Translations under genes and position numbers: made by a program
Origin: Akkermansia sp. N21116
GTDB taxonomy: Bacteria; Verrucomicrobiota; Verrucomicrobiia; Verrucomicrobiales; Akkermansiaceae
Direction of reading: 5' to 3'
Length of the DNA stretch: 64,000 nucleotides
Assembly: GCF_029854705.2 (NCBI RefSeq)
Contig: NZ_CP139035.1
Location: forward strand, 2,294,001-2,358,000
Notes under the pieces: model-generated
The model's database searches: none
What the model saw: the letters and a program-made list of their open reading frames with translations, nothing else
Told to the model about the DNA's origin: nothing
Shown: piece after piece, positions 1 through 9,093 of the stretch
Numbering within the stretch: the stretch's first letter is position 1
Layout of the letters: each line of letters starts with the position of its first letter

Positions 1-1
1 G

Positions 2-568
2 GGTAAAGGGCTTTCCGGAGGCAGAATCATCGTCCGCCCCTTTGAAGCGGCTACCTATTCTCTGGAAGATAACATCATTGCGGGGAATGTCCTGTTGTAT
101 GGAGCAATCAACGGTACGGTATTTATCAATGGTGCAGTCGGTGAACGTTTCGCCGTCCGCAATTCCGGGGCAACAGCAGTCGTCGAGGGTACAGGCAATC
201 ATTGCTGCGAGTACATGACGGGCGGTACAGTCGTTGTCCTCGGACCGACGGGGGTTAACTTCGGGGCAGGCATGAGTGGCGGTTTTGCCTATGTGCTGGA
301 CGAAGACGGTTCATTCGACCGCCGCTGCAACCTATCCACTATTGACCTGGAACCGGTCAAAGCACCGGAGGATGTGGCACGCCTGCATTCCCTGATTGAG
401 GAACATGCGGAACTAACCGGTTCCCCTCTGGCCCGCCGTATCCTGGAATCATGGGATGACGTATTGCCAAAGTTCGTCAAGGTGTTTCCGATGGAATACC
501 GGCGGGTTTTGAGTACAATGAATGCACAGGAAGTCCCTGCCCCTCAATCCGTCCACATTCGGCATTAA
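2..568 (+). CDS. gltB: Glutamate synthase large subunit, C-terminal part (truncated by window edge)
   Basis: This is the last 188 residues of the large (alpha) subunit of glutamate synthase, which makes two glutamates from glutamine and 2-oxoglutarate. The reading frame is open from base 2, so the gene begins outside the window. What is visible is the C-terminal GXGXG beta-helix domain: it opens with GKGLSGGRI, then runs through the repeated Gly-rich turns ([22 protein letters not shown] and [17 protein letters not shown] regions) that pack the ammonia tunnel in this family. It ends 21 bases before a sigma-54 activator gene on the same strand, so the two may be co-transcribed. Family identity is certain; the glutaminase and FMN domains cannot be checked here. 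Confidence 0.95.
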   Translation, partial: GKGLSGGRIIVRPFEAATYSLEDNIIAGNVLLYGAINGTVFINGAVGERFAVRNSGATAVVEGTGNHCCEYMTGGTVVVLGPTGVNFGAGMSGGFAYVLDEDGSFDRRCNLSTIDLEPVKAPEDVARLHSLIEEHAELTGSPLARRILESWDDVLPKFVKVFPMEYRRVLSTMNAQEVPAPQSVHIRH

Positions 569-589
569 TCTCCAGTCACTCATTCCACT

Positions 590-2140
590 ATGACGCCCCA
601 TCCTACGCTTGCCGGAAACAGCACCGAACTGGAAATCCTGCTGGAAATTTCCAAACTCCTCGTCCGGCGCAATCATATGGATGAACTCTGGGATAAAATT
701 CTGGAGGTACTCAGGGGAAGGCTGCCCATCACACGGGCAGCCCTTACCCTCCGCCATAGCCACGAACTTGTCATTGAAGCTTCGTTCGGATTGACGGATT
801 TGGCCCGTTCGCTCGGCAAATACAGAATTGGGGAAGGTGTAACGGGGAGGGTCGCCCAGTCGGGAAAACCGGAGGTCATTCCCGACACGACAACCGACCA
901 TACCTTCCTCAATCGAACGCGCATCAGGAAGGAAGACCAACCGGAATCTTTCCTCTGCGTCCCCATCATCCATGACGAAGTCGTCATTGGTACATTCTCG
1001 ATCGATTACCCTCAGCAAAGCCCGGAGGAACTGGATAAACTCCTGAACCTGATGATTGTCCTGGCGAACATTATGGCCGATGCCGTGGAGGCATTCCGTG
1101 CCGAAGTCGAAGAACGCGAGCACTTGCAAACGGAAAACGACCGTCTGCGTCAACAACTCGGGCGCCAGACCCGCCTGCCGGGACTCATCGGCAATTCATC
1201 TCCCATGCGGGAGATTCAGTTGCAGATCATCCAGGTAGCCCGTTCTTCTGCAACAGTCCTGATTCGTGGAGAATCCGGTACGGGCAAGGAACTGATCGCC
1301 CAATCCATTCACTACAATTCCGACAGGAAACAGGGACCGTTTATTGCCGTCAACTGTGCGGCTCTACCCGAAAACCTGGTAGAATCCGAATTGTTCGGCC
1401 ATGAAAAAGGGGCTTTCACCGGAGCCCACAAAATGAGGAAAGGACGGTTCGAAGCCGCTTCGGGAGGAACGCTCTTTCTTGATGAAATCGGGGATATCTC
1501 ACCCGGGGTACAGGTCAAACTCCTCCGCGTGCTTCAGGAACGAATTTTTGAACGAGTCGGCGCCCAGGAACCAATCCGTACAAATGTCCGCGTCATCGCT
1601 GCCACAAGCCGCAATCTGGAAGAAAAAATGCAGGAAGGCAGCTTCCGGGAAGACTTGTTCTACCGGTTAAACGTTTTCCCCATCATCGTACCTCCACTGC
1701 GATCGAGAAAATCGGATATCGTTTCCCTGGCCGACTACTTCCTTGGCAAGTACAATGCCTCGTACAACAAGAATATCCTCCGTATCTCTACGCCGGCAAT
1801 CAATATGCTCATGTCTTACCACTGGCCGGGTAATGTCCGTGAGCTGGAGAACGTTATCGAACGGGCTGTTCTTGTTTCCGACAATGGAGTTATCAATTCC
1901 TTCGACCTCCCTCCATCCCTCCAAACCGCCATTGCCACCAATACATCCATAAGCACGATCCCGGGGACTTCGACCGGGATGGACGCCCAGATAGCTTCCT
2001 TTGAAACGGAAATCATCACAGACGCTTTGAAACGCAATCAGGGGAATGTGGCGGCATCGGCTCGCGACCTGCAAACCACAATCCGTAAGCTCCATTATAA
2101 AATCAACAAGCTCGGAATCACGCCTCCTTCCTACAAGTAG
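590..2140 (+). CDS. NifA-like sigma-54-dependent transcriptional activator (GAF-AAA+-Fis)
   Basis: Bacterial enhancer-binding protein of 516 residues that activates RNA polymerase carrying sigma-54. An N-terminal GAF sensor domain covers about residues 12-165. A short coiled-coil linker follows (about 170-195), then the AAA+ domain (about 200-430) with Walker A GESGTGKE at about 227, the sigma-54-contacting loop GAFTGA at about 274, and Walker [13 protein letters not shown] Fis-type helix-turn-helix lies at the C-terminus ([20 protein letters not shown]). The GAF-AAA-Fis order is that of NifA/NorR-type regulators, with no receiver domain, so it senses a ligand or partner rather than a phosphorelay. 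It lies between gltB and a degenerate NAD synthetase gene (4-base gap), which points to nitrogen control; rpoN is at 47344-48777. The exact target genes are not evident. Confidence 0.93.
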   Translation: MTPHPTLAGNSTELEILLEISKLLVRRNHMDELWDKILEVLRGRLPITRAALTLRHSHELVIEASFGLTDLARSLGKYRIGEGVTGRVAQSGKPEVIPDTTTDHTFLNRTRIRKEDQPESFLCVPIIHDEVVIGTFSIDYPQQSPEELDKLLNLMIVLANIMADAVEAFRAEVEEREHLQTENDRLRQQLGRQTRLPGLIGNSSPMREIQLQIIQVARSSATVLIRGESGTGKELIAQSIHYNSDRKQGPFIAVNCAALPENLVESELFGHEKGAFTGAHKMRKGRFEAASGGTLFLDEIGDISPGVQVKLLRVLQERIFERVGAQEPIRTNVRVIAATSRNLEEKMQEGSFREDLFYRLNVFPIIVPPLRSRKSDIVSLADYFLGKYNASYNKNILRISTPAINMLMSYHWPGNVRELENVIERAVLVSDNGVINSFDLPPSLQTAIATNTSISTIPGTSTGMDAQIASFETEIITDALKRNQGNVAASARDLQTTIRKLHYKINKLGITPPSYK

Positions 2141-2144
2141 CCTC

Positions 2145-3368
2145 ATGAAAATCGGCATCATCCAACCCTATGTAACGCCAGGAGATTTTCCCCGGAATGT
2201 CCGGGCTATCATCGAAGCCTACCGTGCATGCCTGGACGATGGGGCCGACTTGGTCGCCGCCCCTGCCATGAGTTTGAGTGGGCCTGAACCTGAAGGGCTG
2301 CTGCATCGATCCGCTTATGCGAGGGAACACGAAGACGCGCTTCGTTACATGGCTTTGGAAATGGGGAAAGTGCCTCTCATCATGGGATCAGTGGAAGGAC
2401 TGGATGGTGCGGAACATCCATCCCGCCGGTTTTATGTACTGACGCAGGACTCCGTCTCGAAACTGGATGAATTCCCCGGAGTCATCGATGTCAATAATAT
2501 CGGGGTATGTCTTGTCAATGGACGGGAATCTTTGGAAGAAATCTCTTCCCGGGTACATGCCGAACTTATCCTCTATTTTCCGGAAGCCCCATGGAGCATG
2601 GAACAGACTGTAAATATAGTCGAGGCAGCGCGCCGGACGGCCACGGGATTCCATCTCCCAGTCGGTGTTATCCGACATGCCGGAGGACGTGGCGAAACCG
2701 TCGATGCGGGATCCTCTTTCCTGATAGATGGTGACGGCAGGGTGTGCGGCGTTTTGGCCCCGTTTCTTCCCGATGAACGCGTTGTCAATACGATCAAACC
2801 AGGGAAACCTTCATTCCCAGGTGCCGGGACTGCTCTAAATTTAGCCATTAAGGCCGGTATTCGTGATTTCATTTCCAAAGGCGGCTATGCCGGAGCCGTA
2901 CTCATGCACGCCGATACTCCGGAGTTCCGCTTGCTGGAATCCCTGGTTACCGAGGCCCAGGGAGAATCCCCCTGTATCTGGGAATCTGCCCCGGATTTGG
3001 AGAATCCTTTGAACCGTGCGGAAACTGCCAATCTTCTGCTGCTTTCCCCGTGCCATAAAAACGCTCTGTTTCATGGAGCCAGGCCCGAAGCTCATTATCT
3101 GCCTTTTGGTGATTTGTTTGGTAGTGATCTGAAAGGCGGACGTCCGGGACATTTCCGCAGAGGTTCCGAAGATGACATCCTGCATAGCCTGGTTGACCTC
3201 CACCGTTCCGGGACTGATCTGATCACGGAAGGGTACTCGGAGATCGATGTCCGCAGTTGTCAGAGAGCTGTGGAACGTTCCGCCTGGTCCCGGAGGCAAT
3301 CTCCCCCCCTCCTTCATTTATACGGGATGCCGGTACCCTGTCCTCTTCTGCACCGGTTTTCCGATTAA
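2145..3368 (+). CDS. Degenerate glutamine-dependent NAD+ synthetase homologue (probable pseudoenzyme)
   Basis: A 407-residue protein that lines up along its length with NadE, which has a nitrilase-fold glutaminase domain followed by an ATP-pyrophosphatase domain; usual length is about 540-680. Matching landmarks are MKIGIIQPYVTPGDFPRNV at the start, PFGDLF near residue 325, and a C-terminal RRQSPP (383-388) followed by HRF, as in NadE tails. The active sites are gone: the glutaminase Glu (motif FPE) is Ala41, the Lys loop is deleted, the nucleophile Cys of ICED is Val124, and the SGGxDS ATP loop reads KGGYAG (245-250). Start ATG 2145 lies 4 bases after the sigma-54 regulator's stop. It is an intact open frame, so I read it as a maintained pseudoenzyme, perhaps a ligand sensor, rather than a decaying gene. 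The residue alignment was done by eye. Confidence 0.75.
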   Translation: MKIGIIQPYVTPGDFPRNVRAIIEAYRACLDDGADLVAAPAMSLSGPEPEGLLHRSAYAREHEDALRYMALEMGKVPLIMGSVEGLDGAEHPSRRFYVLTQDSVSKLDEFPGVIDVNNIGVCLVNGRESLEEISSRVHAELILYFPEAPWSMEQTVNIVEAARRTATGFHLPVGVIRHAGGRGETVDAGSSFLIDGDGRVCGVLAPFLPDERVVNTIKPGKPSFPGAGTALNLAIKAGIRDFISKGGYAGAVLMHADTPEFRLLESLVTEAQGESPCIWESAPDLENPLNRAETANLLLLSPCHKNALFHGARPEAHYLPFGDLFGSDLKGGRPGHFRRGSEDDILHSLVDLHRSGTDLITEGYSEIDVRSCQRAVERSAWSRRQSPPLLHLYGMPVPCPLLHRFSD

Positions 3369-3418
3369 AACGGTTTTTTCCTGATAGCTTTCCTCTTGGC
3401 CTTACGTATAATGTGAGC

Positions 3419-6337
3419 ATGTATTTCTCCTCTCGTTTCGGTGTTTTCAAACACGTAATATCCCGTCCTGTACTGGGAAGCCTTTGCTCCGCTCTGATTT
3501 GCTTCCCTATTGTGTACGCCGCCCCTCAGGATGACGGCAAGGGTCCCGACGGCCCCGTCTATTCTCCAGGAACCCATTCCATGTACAAAGATGGTTGGAT
3601 AGACTTCAATAAAAACGGGAAGAAGGATGTTTACGAAGATCCCCTTGCCAAGATTGACGATAGAATCGAAGACCTCCTCTCCCAGATGACTCTGGAAGAA
3701 AAAACCTGCCAGATGGTCACCCTCTACGGTTATCGGCGAGTTCTGCCGGATGCTCTCCCTAAACCGGAATGGAAAAACAAGATTTGGAAGGATGGCATGG
3801 GAGCCATTGACGAACACTTGAACGGGTTCATCCAGTGGGGACTCCCTCCGTCGGACAATCCCAATGTCTGGCCCGCATCCCGCCATGCATGGGCCCTCAA
3901 CGAAGTCCAGAAGTTCTTTATAGAAGACACGCGCCTGGGCATCCCCACCGATTTTACCAACGAAGGTATTCGCGGCGTGGAAAGCTATATGGCCACCAAT
4001 TTCCCCACCCAGCTCGGCATCGGCCATACATGGAACCGACGGCTCGTCCGTAAAATCGGTGAAATCACCGGACGGGAAGGACGCCTTCTCGGCTATACCA
4101 ACGTATATGCCCCGATTCTCGATGTAGGACGCGACCAGCGCTGGGGACGCTACGAAGAAGTATATGGCGAAAGCCCGTACCTCGTCGGAGAACTCGGTGT
4201 GGAAATGGCCAAAGGGATGCAGAAAGACTATCAGGTTGCCGCCACGGCCAAGCATTACATTGCTTACAGCAATAACAAGGGGGCGAGAGAAGGCATGTCC
4301 CGCGTTGATCCACAAATGTCACCCCGCGAAGTCGAACTGATCCACGTATATCCCTGGCGGAAGGTTATTGGCAAAGCCGGTCTCCTTGGAGCTATGAGCT
4401 CCTATAACGACTACGACGGAGAACCGATCCAGAGCAGCAAGTACTGGCTCACGGACCGCCTCCGCAAGGATTTCGGATTTAAAGGTTACGTCGTTTCCGA
4501 CAGCGATGCCGTCGAATATCTCTATCAGAAGCACAAAACCGCGTTGGACATGAAAGACGCTGTCCGGCAAAGCGTCGATGCCGGGTTGAACATTCGCTGT
4601 ACTTTCCGGTCTCCGGATTCTTATGTCCTGCCCCTTCGCGAACTCGTGCGTGAAGGAGGATTGAGCATGGAAACCATTGATGAACGCGTCCGCGACATTC
4701 TCCGCGTCAAATTCCTCGTCGGCCTTTTCGACCATCCCTACCAAACCGATCTGGCCGCAGCCGACAAGGAAGTCAATTCCGAAGAAAACCAACAGGTTGC
4801 CTTGCAGGCTTCCCGGGAAGCCATCGTTCTGCTCAAGAACAAGGACAAAACTCTGCCTCTCGACGCAAACAAACTCAAGAAGGTGGCCGTTATCGGACCG
4901 AATGCCGATGAAAAGGCTTTTGCCCTGACTCACTACGGTCCTTTGGCCGTGGAAGTAACCACTGTGCTCGACGGGGTGAAAAAGAAGCTCGCAGGAAAAG
5001 CTGAAGTTGCCTACTCCAAGGGGTGCGATCTTGTGGACGCCCGTTGGCCCGAATCGGAAATCGTCCGCATGCCGCTAACAGCCGATGAACAGAGAAACAT
5101 CGACCAGGCCGTCGAAACCGCCAAGGACAGCGACGTTATCATCGCCGTACTTGGTGGAGGTCCCCGCACATGCGGCGAGAACAAATCCCGCTCTTCCCTG
5201 GATCTTCCCGGCAGACAGGAAGATCTCCTGCGCGCTCTGCACGCTACCGGCAAGCCCGTCGTCCTCGTGCTGATCAATGGCCGACCCTTGAGCATTAACT
5301 GGGCCGACCAAAACGTGCCCGCTATCGTCGAAGCATGGTATCCCGGTTCTCAGGGAGGGACGGCGATCAGCGACGTCCTCTTCGGGGACTACAACCCGGG
5401 CGGTAAACTGACCGTCACTTTCCCGAAGACCACCGGGCAAATTCCGTTCAACTTCCCCTCCCGGCTGGCTTCACAAGTCAACGGAGGAGGCACTCCCGGT
5501 CAGAGGGGCAACCAGTCCCGTGTCAATGGTCCCCTTTATCCGTTCGGACACGGTCTGAGCTACACGAGTTTCAAGTACTCCGACTTGCAGATCGAACCTC
5601 GGGTCGTGACGCCCAATCAGAAAGTCAAAGTCAGCTTTACCCTCAAAAATACGGGAGACCGTGAAGGGGATGAAGTCGTCCAATTGTACACGCGCGACAT
5701 CATTTCCTCCATCTCCGGTTATGAAAAGCTCTTGAATGGTTTCGACAGAATCCATCTGAAACCTGGCGAATCGAAGTGTGTCGAACTGGAATTGGATCCG
5801 CAGGATCTGGCCCTCATCAATGCTCACCGCGAACGTGTCGTTGAACCCGGAGACTTCGAAATCATGATCGGCGAATCCTCTGTCAAAACGAAGTTGAAAG
5901 GTACTCTGACGGTCATTGACGCCAATGACCGTCAGGCTCTCTCCCGCCAGCAAAACAAGCCGGAAGGCAAACTCCTCTCCAATATTCTTTCCGCTTCGAC
6001 CGGACAGAATCTTGCTTCCCGAGCCGTTGACGGAGACAAGACCACATCCTGGCCGGCCAGTGCAGGCGATTATCTGACCCTGTCACTCAAGGAAGGTTCC
6101 CAGCCCCGTGAAATTCAGGTAACATGGGGAAAAGGCAGCAAGGCCGATTTCATCATCCAGGTTTCGTCAGGAGGAGGTCAGTTCCTTGATGTCGTGAGCG
6201 ATACCATCCAATGTGATGCACCCGAAACGAAAACTTACAAATTGAAAGGTACGACGGCCAGCGACGCCCGCATTCTAATATCCCGGGGCAAGGCAGGCAT
6301 TGCCAATGTGTCCGTTGCCGGATTTGAAGTGAAATAA
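3419..6337 (+). CDS. Secreted glycoside hydrolase family 3 (beta-glucosidase/xylosidase type) with C-terminal F5/8-like domain
   Basis: A 972-residue exported GH3 enzyme that removes beta-linked sugars from glycan ends. The N-terminus (MYFSSRFGVFKHVISRP...) contains a hydrophobic stretch ending in VYAAPQ, a signal peptide. The TIM-barrel domain shows the RWGRYEEVYGESPYLVG motif and the nucleophile Asp361 in VVSDSDAVEY. The second alpha/beta domain and an Fn3-like domain (about 755-830) follow. The last ~120 residues (KLLSNILSASTGQNLASRAVDGDKTTSW region) resemble a discoidin/F5-8C carbohydrate-binding fold. I chose ATG 3419 over the upstream in-frame codons because it gives a clean signal peptide and avoids overlap with the preceding gene. 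Substrate is not predictable from sequence alone. A strong terminator follows at 6351. Confidence 0.9.
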   Translation: MYFSSRFGVFKHVISRPVLGSLCSALICFPIVYAAPQDDGKGPDGPVYSPGTHSMYKDGWIDFNKNGKKDVYEDPLAKIDDRIEDLLSQMTLEEKTCQMVTLYGYRRVLPDALPKPEWKNKIWKDGMGAIDEHLNGFIQWGLPPSDNPNVWPASRHAWALNEVQKFFIEDTRLGIPTDFTNEGIRGVESYMATNFPTQLGIGHTWNRRLVRKIGEITGREGRLLGYTNVYAPILDVGRDQRWGRYEEVYGESPYLVGELGVEMAKGMQKDYQVAATAKHYIAYSNNKGAREGMSRVDPQMSPREVELIHVYPWRKVIGKAGLLGAMSSYNDYDGEPIQSSKYWLTDRLRKDFGFKGYVVSDSDAVEYLYQKHKTALDMKDAVRQSVDAGLNIRCTFRSPDSYVLPLRELVREGGLSMETIDERVRDILRVKFLVGLFDHPYQTDLAAADKEVNSEENQQVALQASREAIVLLKNKDKTLPLDANKLKKVAVIGPNADEKAFALTHYGPLAVEVTTVLDGVKKKLAGKAEVAYSKGCDLVDARWPESEIVRMPLTADEQRNIDQAVETAKDSDVIIAVLGGGPRTCGENKSRSSLDLPGRQEDLLRALHATGKPVVLVLINGRPLSINWADQNVPAIVEAWYPGSQGGTAISDVLFGDYNPGGKLTVTFPKTTGQIPFNFPSRLASQVNGGGTPGQRGNQSRVNGPLYPFGHGLSYTSFKYSDLQIEPRVVTPNQKVKVSFTLKNTGDREGDEVVQLYTRDIISSISGYEKLLNGFDRIHLKPGESKCVELELDPQDLALINAHRERVVEPGDFEIMIGESSVKTKLKGTLTVIDANDRQALSRQQNKPEGKLLSNILSASTGQNLASRAVDGDKTTSWPASAGDYLTLSLKEGSQPREIQVTWGKGSKADFIIQVSSGGGQFLDVVSDTIQCDAPETKTYKLKGTTASDARILISRGKAGIANVSVAGFEVK

Positions 6338-6350
6338 ATTATTTCATCCC

Positions 6351-6395
6351 GCCCGTCAGCCGTAAATGACCGGTTGGCGGGCGCTTTTCTTTTCC
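6351..6395 (+). terminator. Rho-independent terminator after the first GH3 gene
   Basis: A 12-base stem GCCCGTCAGCCG / CGGTTGGCGGGC (with G-T pairs) encloses a short loop and is followed by a T-rich run (CTTTTCTTTT). It begins 13 bases after the GH3 stop and ends just before the EboE-type gene. Confidence 0.8.
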
Positions 6396-6405
6396 ATTTC
6401 CTGGC

Positions 6406-7575
6406 ATGATTTCCTACTGTACAAACATTTATCCTGCCGAATCCTGGCAAGAGACTTTTGCTTCTCTGGAAGCCGGGATACCCTCTATTCGCCATTATCT
6501 GGAAGAATGGAAATCTCCTGCCCTAAACGCCCCCTTGGGCATCGGGCTCCGGTTGTCGGCTAAAGCGGCGACCGATTTATTGACATTTCCTGGGGAAATA
6601 GAACGTCTCAAGCTCTGGCTTTCCGAATGGGATGCCGTCGTCCAAACAATCAACGGATTTCCCTATGGCAACTTTCACGAAGGCCGTATCAAGGAGCTCG
6701 TCTTCAAACCGGACTGGACGACATACGAACGGTTCGAGTACACGGAAAAATTATTGAATATTCTGGCACGGATTTCCCCGCAAGAATACATACCTTTGAC
6801 AGTCAGCACCCTGCCTGGATCTCACAAATATTTCCATGCCGATGAAGAACGCATGTTTGCCTATCTGGATTCCTTGTGCGGCTTGATGAACCGCATTCAT
6901 CAGGAAACCGGCAAAATTCTAACAGTCGGTCTGGAACCGGAACCTATGGGACATTTCGACGATACCTACGGAACCATCCGATTTTTCCATCGTTTGCAGA
7001 GTGTTTCCCGCAGGCCGGAATTGATTCAAAAGCATCTGGGCGTTACCTACGACACATGCCACTTCGCCGTCATGGGAGAATCCTCGGACTTCTCTCTCTC
7101 TGCCTGGAATGAATACGATATTCCCGTTGTCAAGATTCAGTTTTCCAACGCTTTGGAACTCAATGTTTCTTCACCAGGAGATCTATCCATTCTCCTTCCC
7201 TATGCAGAGCAAACCTATTTCCATCAAACAAGTATCCTGTTACCTGATGACAATACCCCCATGCTCTTTGCCGATTTGCCTGAAGCCTTGGAGTGGGCCA
7301 ACCGGCATCCGGAAGTGCTTCATGGTTCCCGATTCCGTATTCATTACCATATTCCCCTCGGAGCCACCCCGGAAGCACCGTTGGAAAATACTCACGAGCT
7401 AAATCTTGCCGTAGTAGAATATCTCAGAAGTCATCCTCATTTTCGGCCTGTCCTTGAAGTAGAAACCTATACATGGAATGTTCTGCCTCCGACTTTAAAA
7501 CAGGATATTTCATGCCAAATTGCTTCTGAAATTGACACAATGCAACGTCTTATCGATAAATATCCCTTTCTTTGA
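6406..7575 (+). CDS. eboE: EboE-type sugar-isomerase-like (TIM barrel) protein
   Basis: A 389-residue protein matching the metabolite traffic protein EboE, a xylose-isomerase-like TIM-barrel family named from the cyanobacterial/algal ebo cluster (eboA-F). Recognisable family features are the opening YCTNIYPAESW, LGIGLRLSAKAA near residue 45, TINGFPYGNFH near 80, and the metal-site-like segments LEPEP and YDTCHFAV. EboE has no firmly established reaction; the ebo genes are tied to export or trafficking of a small molecule across the cell envelope. No other ebo gene is nearby: it sits alone between a GH3 terminator and an HU gene. ATG 6406 is used. The family call is firm; the function in this organism is open. 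Confidence 0.8.
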   Translation: MISYCTNIYPAESWQETFASLEAGIPSIRHYLEEWKSPALNAPLGIGLRLSAKAATDLLTFPGEIERLKLWLSEWDAVVQTINGFPYGNFHEGRIKELVFKPDWTTYERFEYTEKLLNILARISPQEYIPLTVSTLPGSHKYFHADEERMFAYLDSLCGLMNRIHQETGKILTVGLEPEPMGHFDDTYGTIRFFHRLQSVSRRPELIQKHLGVTYDTCHFAVMGESSDFSLSAWNEYDIPVVKIQFSNALELNVSSPGDLSILLPYAEQTYFHQTSILLPDDNTPMLFADLPEALEWANRHPEVLHGSRFRIHYHIPLGATPEAPLENTHELNLAVVEYLRSHPHFRPVLEVETYTWNVLPPTLKQDISCQIASEIDTMQRLIDKYPFL

Positions 7576-7643
7576 AAAACAGGGCGTATTACAGTTTATC
7601 CTCTTGCGCAGAATAAATCACCCATGATAACTTCTTCACTGAT

Positions 7644-7910
7644 ATGAACAAAGCAGAGCTTATTGAAGAAGTGCGCAACCAGCTGGGCTGTGACGGTAGT
7701 TGCAAAGCCCGGGCGGCTGTAGCAGCCGTGTTGGGCAGTATCGAAGAAGCCCTCAAAACGGACGGTTCTGTCCAATTGATCGGTTTCGGAACATTTGCCA
7801 TCAAGGAACGCCCCGCTCGTCAAGGCCGCAATCCAAAAACGGGAGAAGCGATAACGATTCCCGCCGCCAAGATTGTAACATTCAAGGCATCCAAGAGTCT
7901 TCTTGACTGA
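7644..7910 (+). CDS. HU-family histone-like DNA-binding protein
   Basis: An 88-residue nucleoid protein. It begins MNKAELIEEVRNQLG and carries the DNA-grasping beta-arm signature GFGTFAIKERPARQGRNPKTGE, then a C-terminal helix AKIVTFKASKSLLD, which is the normal HU length and layout. HU dimers bend DNA and compact the chromosome. It has its own terminator at 7948. Whether it is HU-alpha-like or IHF-like cannot be told, but the lack of extended tails favours HU. Confidence 0.95.
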   Translation: MNKAELIEEVRNQLGCDGSCKARAAVAAVLGSIEEALKTDGSVQLIGFGTFAIKERPARQGRNPKTGEAITIPAAKIVTFKASKSLLD

Positions 7911-7947
7911 TTTGTCTTTCTAAATTTCCTTTATTTCATTATCTTGA

Positions 7948-7975
7948 AAGGCTGCCTGAATCCAGGCAGCCTTTT
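7948..7975. terminator. Bidirectional terminator between HU and beta-lactamase genes
   Basis: A perfect 11-base stem AAGGCTGCCTG / CAGGCAGCCTT with a 4-base loop, with T-runs readable on both strands. It sits between the convergent HU (+) and beta-lactamase (-) genes and can serve both. Confidence 0.88.
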
Positions 7976-8010
7976 GAATTTCTCCAGGACACGTATAATC
8001 GTCCATGATT

Positions 8011-8964
8011 CTACGAACGCGATAATTCCCTGTAGAACAGGAATGCAAGCTCGGCCATGGCATGTTCGATTTCCTTGGGATCTTCTTTGCAATCAGAGAC
8101 GAATATGCTGATAAACAGGTTCCCTCCTTCGGACAATCTGATAACACCGGCATCGTTCAATGCACTGACAACTCCTTCGGGAGAGATATCCGAAGTTCCT
8201 GTCTTATGAGCAACAACCGTTTCCTTAGGCAATTTCCCCTTGAGACGGCCCGCTCCGGTTACGGTCTGTTCCAGAACATCCTTGAGAAAGCGGGTTGATT
8301 CCTTTCCGAGCATTTTTCCGGAATTCCAGGAACGAAATAAAATGTTCATCGCCAGCGGGGTTGAGGAATTGGCGTATTGGAGTTTATTATCGCGATGCAT
8401 CTCTTCTTCCGTTGAACAAATGCGAATGTCTGCGATTCCTTTGTTCCGGAGGTAGTTTTGGACGGATTCGACGCCTCCGACCAGACGAAACAGGATATCG
8501 CAGGCATTGTTATCACTCTCCGCTACAGAGTAACGGATCAGCTCCTTTAAGGGAATGGTTCCTCCCTGAGGATACTTTTCCCTCATAGGACTCCAGGTAT
8601 TGGAGTGGATTTCATCCGGACTCACAAGGATAGGATCATCCAATTTCATGCTGCCTTGATCGACAAGATTTAAAACAGCAAGGGCCAGAGGAAACTTGAA
8701 GACGCTTTGCATCGGAAAAGCTTCTCCGGAAAGATGGCTGTATAACAGCTGGTCGTCCAGTTCGACAGCAATTCCAACACGTCCTTTCAGCGATTGGACA
8801 ATAGCGTCTGCACGACGGAGCGTTTCCGGGCTGCAGACGGTGGGGCCCGATTGCCCTTTCCGGGCAACTGATACATTCTGCTGAGGGTGCGACCATCCCG
8901 GCAAAGGAGAAAATCCTAAGATCGAGGCGATAACAATGGAGGGAAAAAGGGATTCCGTCGACAT
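8011..8964 (-). CDS. Class A beta-lactamase (subclass A2-like)
   Basis: A 317-residue serine beta-lactamase that hydrolyses penicillins or cephalosporins in the periplasm. A hydrophobic N-terminus (residues 5-25) serves as signal peptide. Active-site motifs are complete: S87-V-F-K90 (SxxK), S150-D-N152, an omega loop with a Glu at about 186-188 followed by MHRD and LQYANSS, and K253-T-G255. The EMHxDxxxQYxN omega loop and the VFKFPLA context are those of the A2 group (CepA, CfxA, PER-type) typical of Bacteroidota and other gut anaerobes. It is monocistronic between a terminator and a symporter gene on the same strand. Spectrum cannot be read from sequence. Confidence 0.92.
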   Translation of the reverse strand: MSTESLFPSIVIASILGFSPLPGWSHPQQNVSVARKGQSGPTVCSPETLRRADAIVQSLKGRVGIAVELDDQLLYSHLSGEAFPMQSVFKFPLALAVLNLVDQGSMKLDDPILVSPDEIHSNTWSPMREKYPQGGTIPLKELIRYSVAESDNNACDILFRLVGGVESVQNYLRNKGIADIRICSTEEEMHRDNKLQYANSSTPLAMNILFRSWNSGKMLGKESTRFLKDVLEQTVTGAGRLKGKLPKETVVAHKTGTSDISPEGVVSALNDAGVIRLSEGGNLFISIFVSDCKEDPKEIEHAMAELAFLFYRELSRS

Positions 8965-9093
8965 AATGGATTCTTCCCTACCATGATCAGGGCATAGGAA
9001 AAACCGTAAAGTCCGTATGCAGAATAAAATCCTGAGGAGGACTATAATAACTATATTTAATTATATAGTTAAACTATCTTAATATGCTCTTTT

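Noticed and set aside
9049-9070. AT-rich inverted repeat AACTATAT-TTAATT-ATATAGTT downstream of the symporter
   Set aside because: Too weak a stem and no clear T-run; could be a minor terminator but not supportable.
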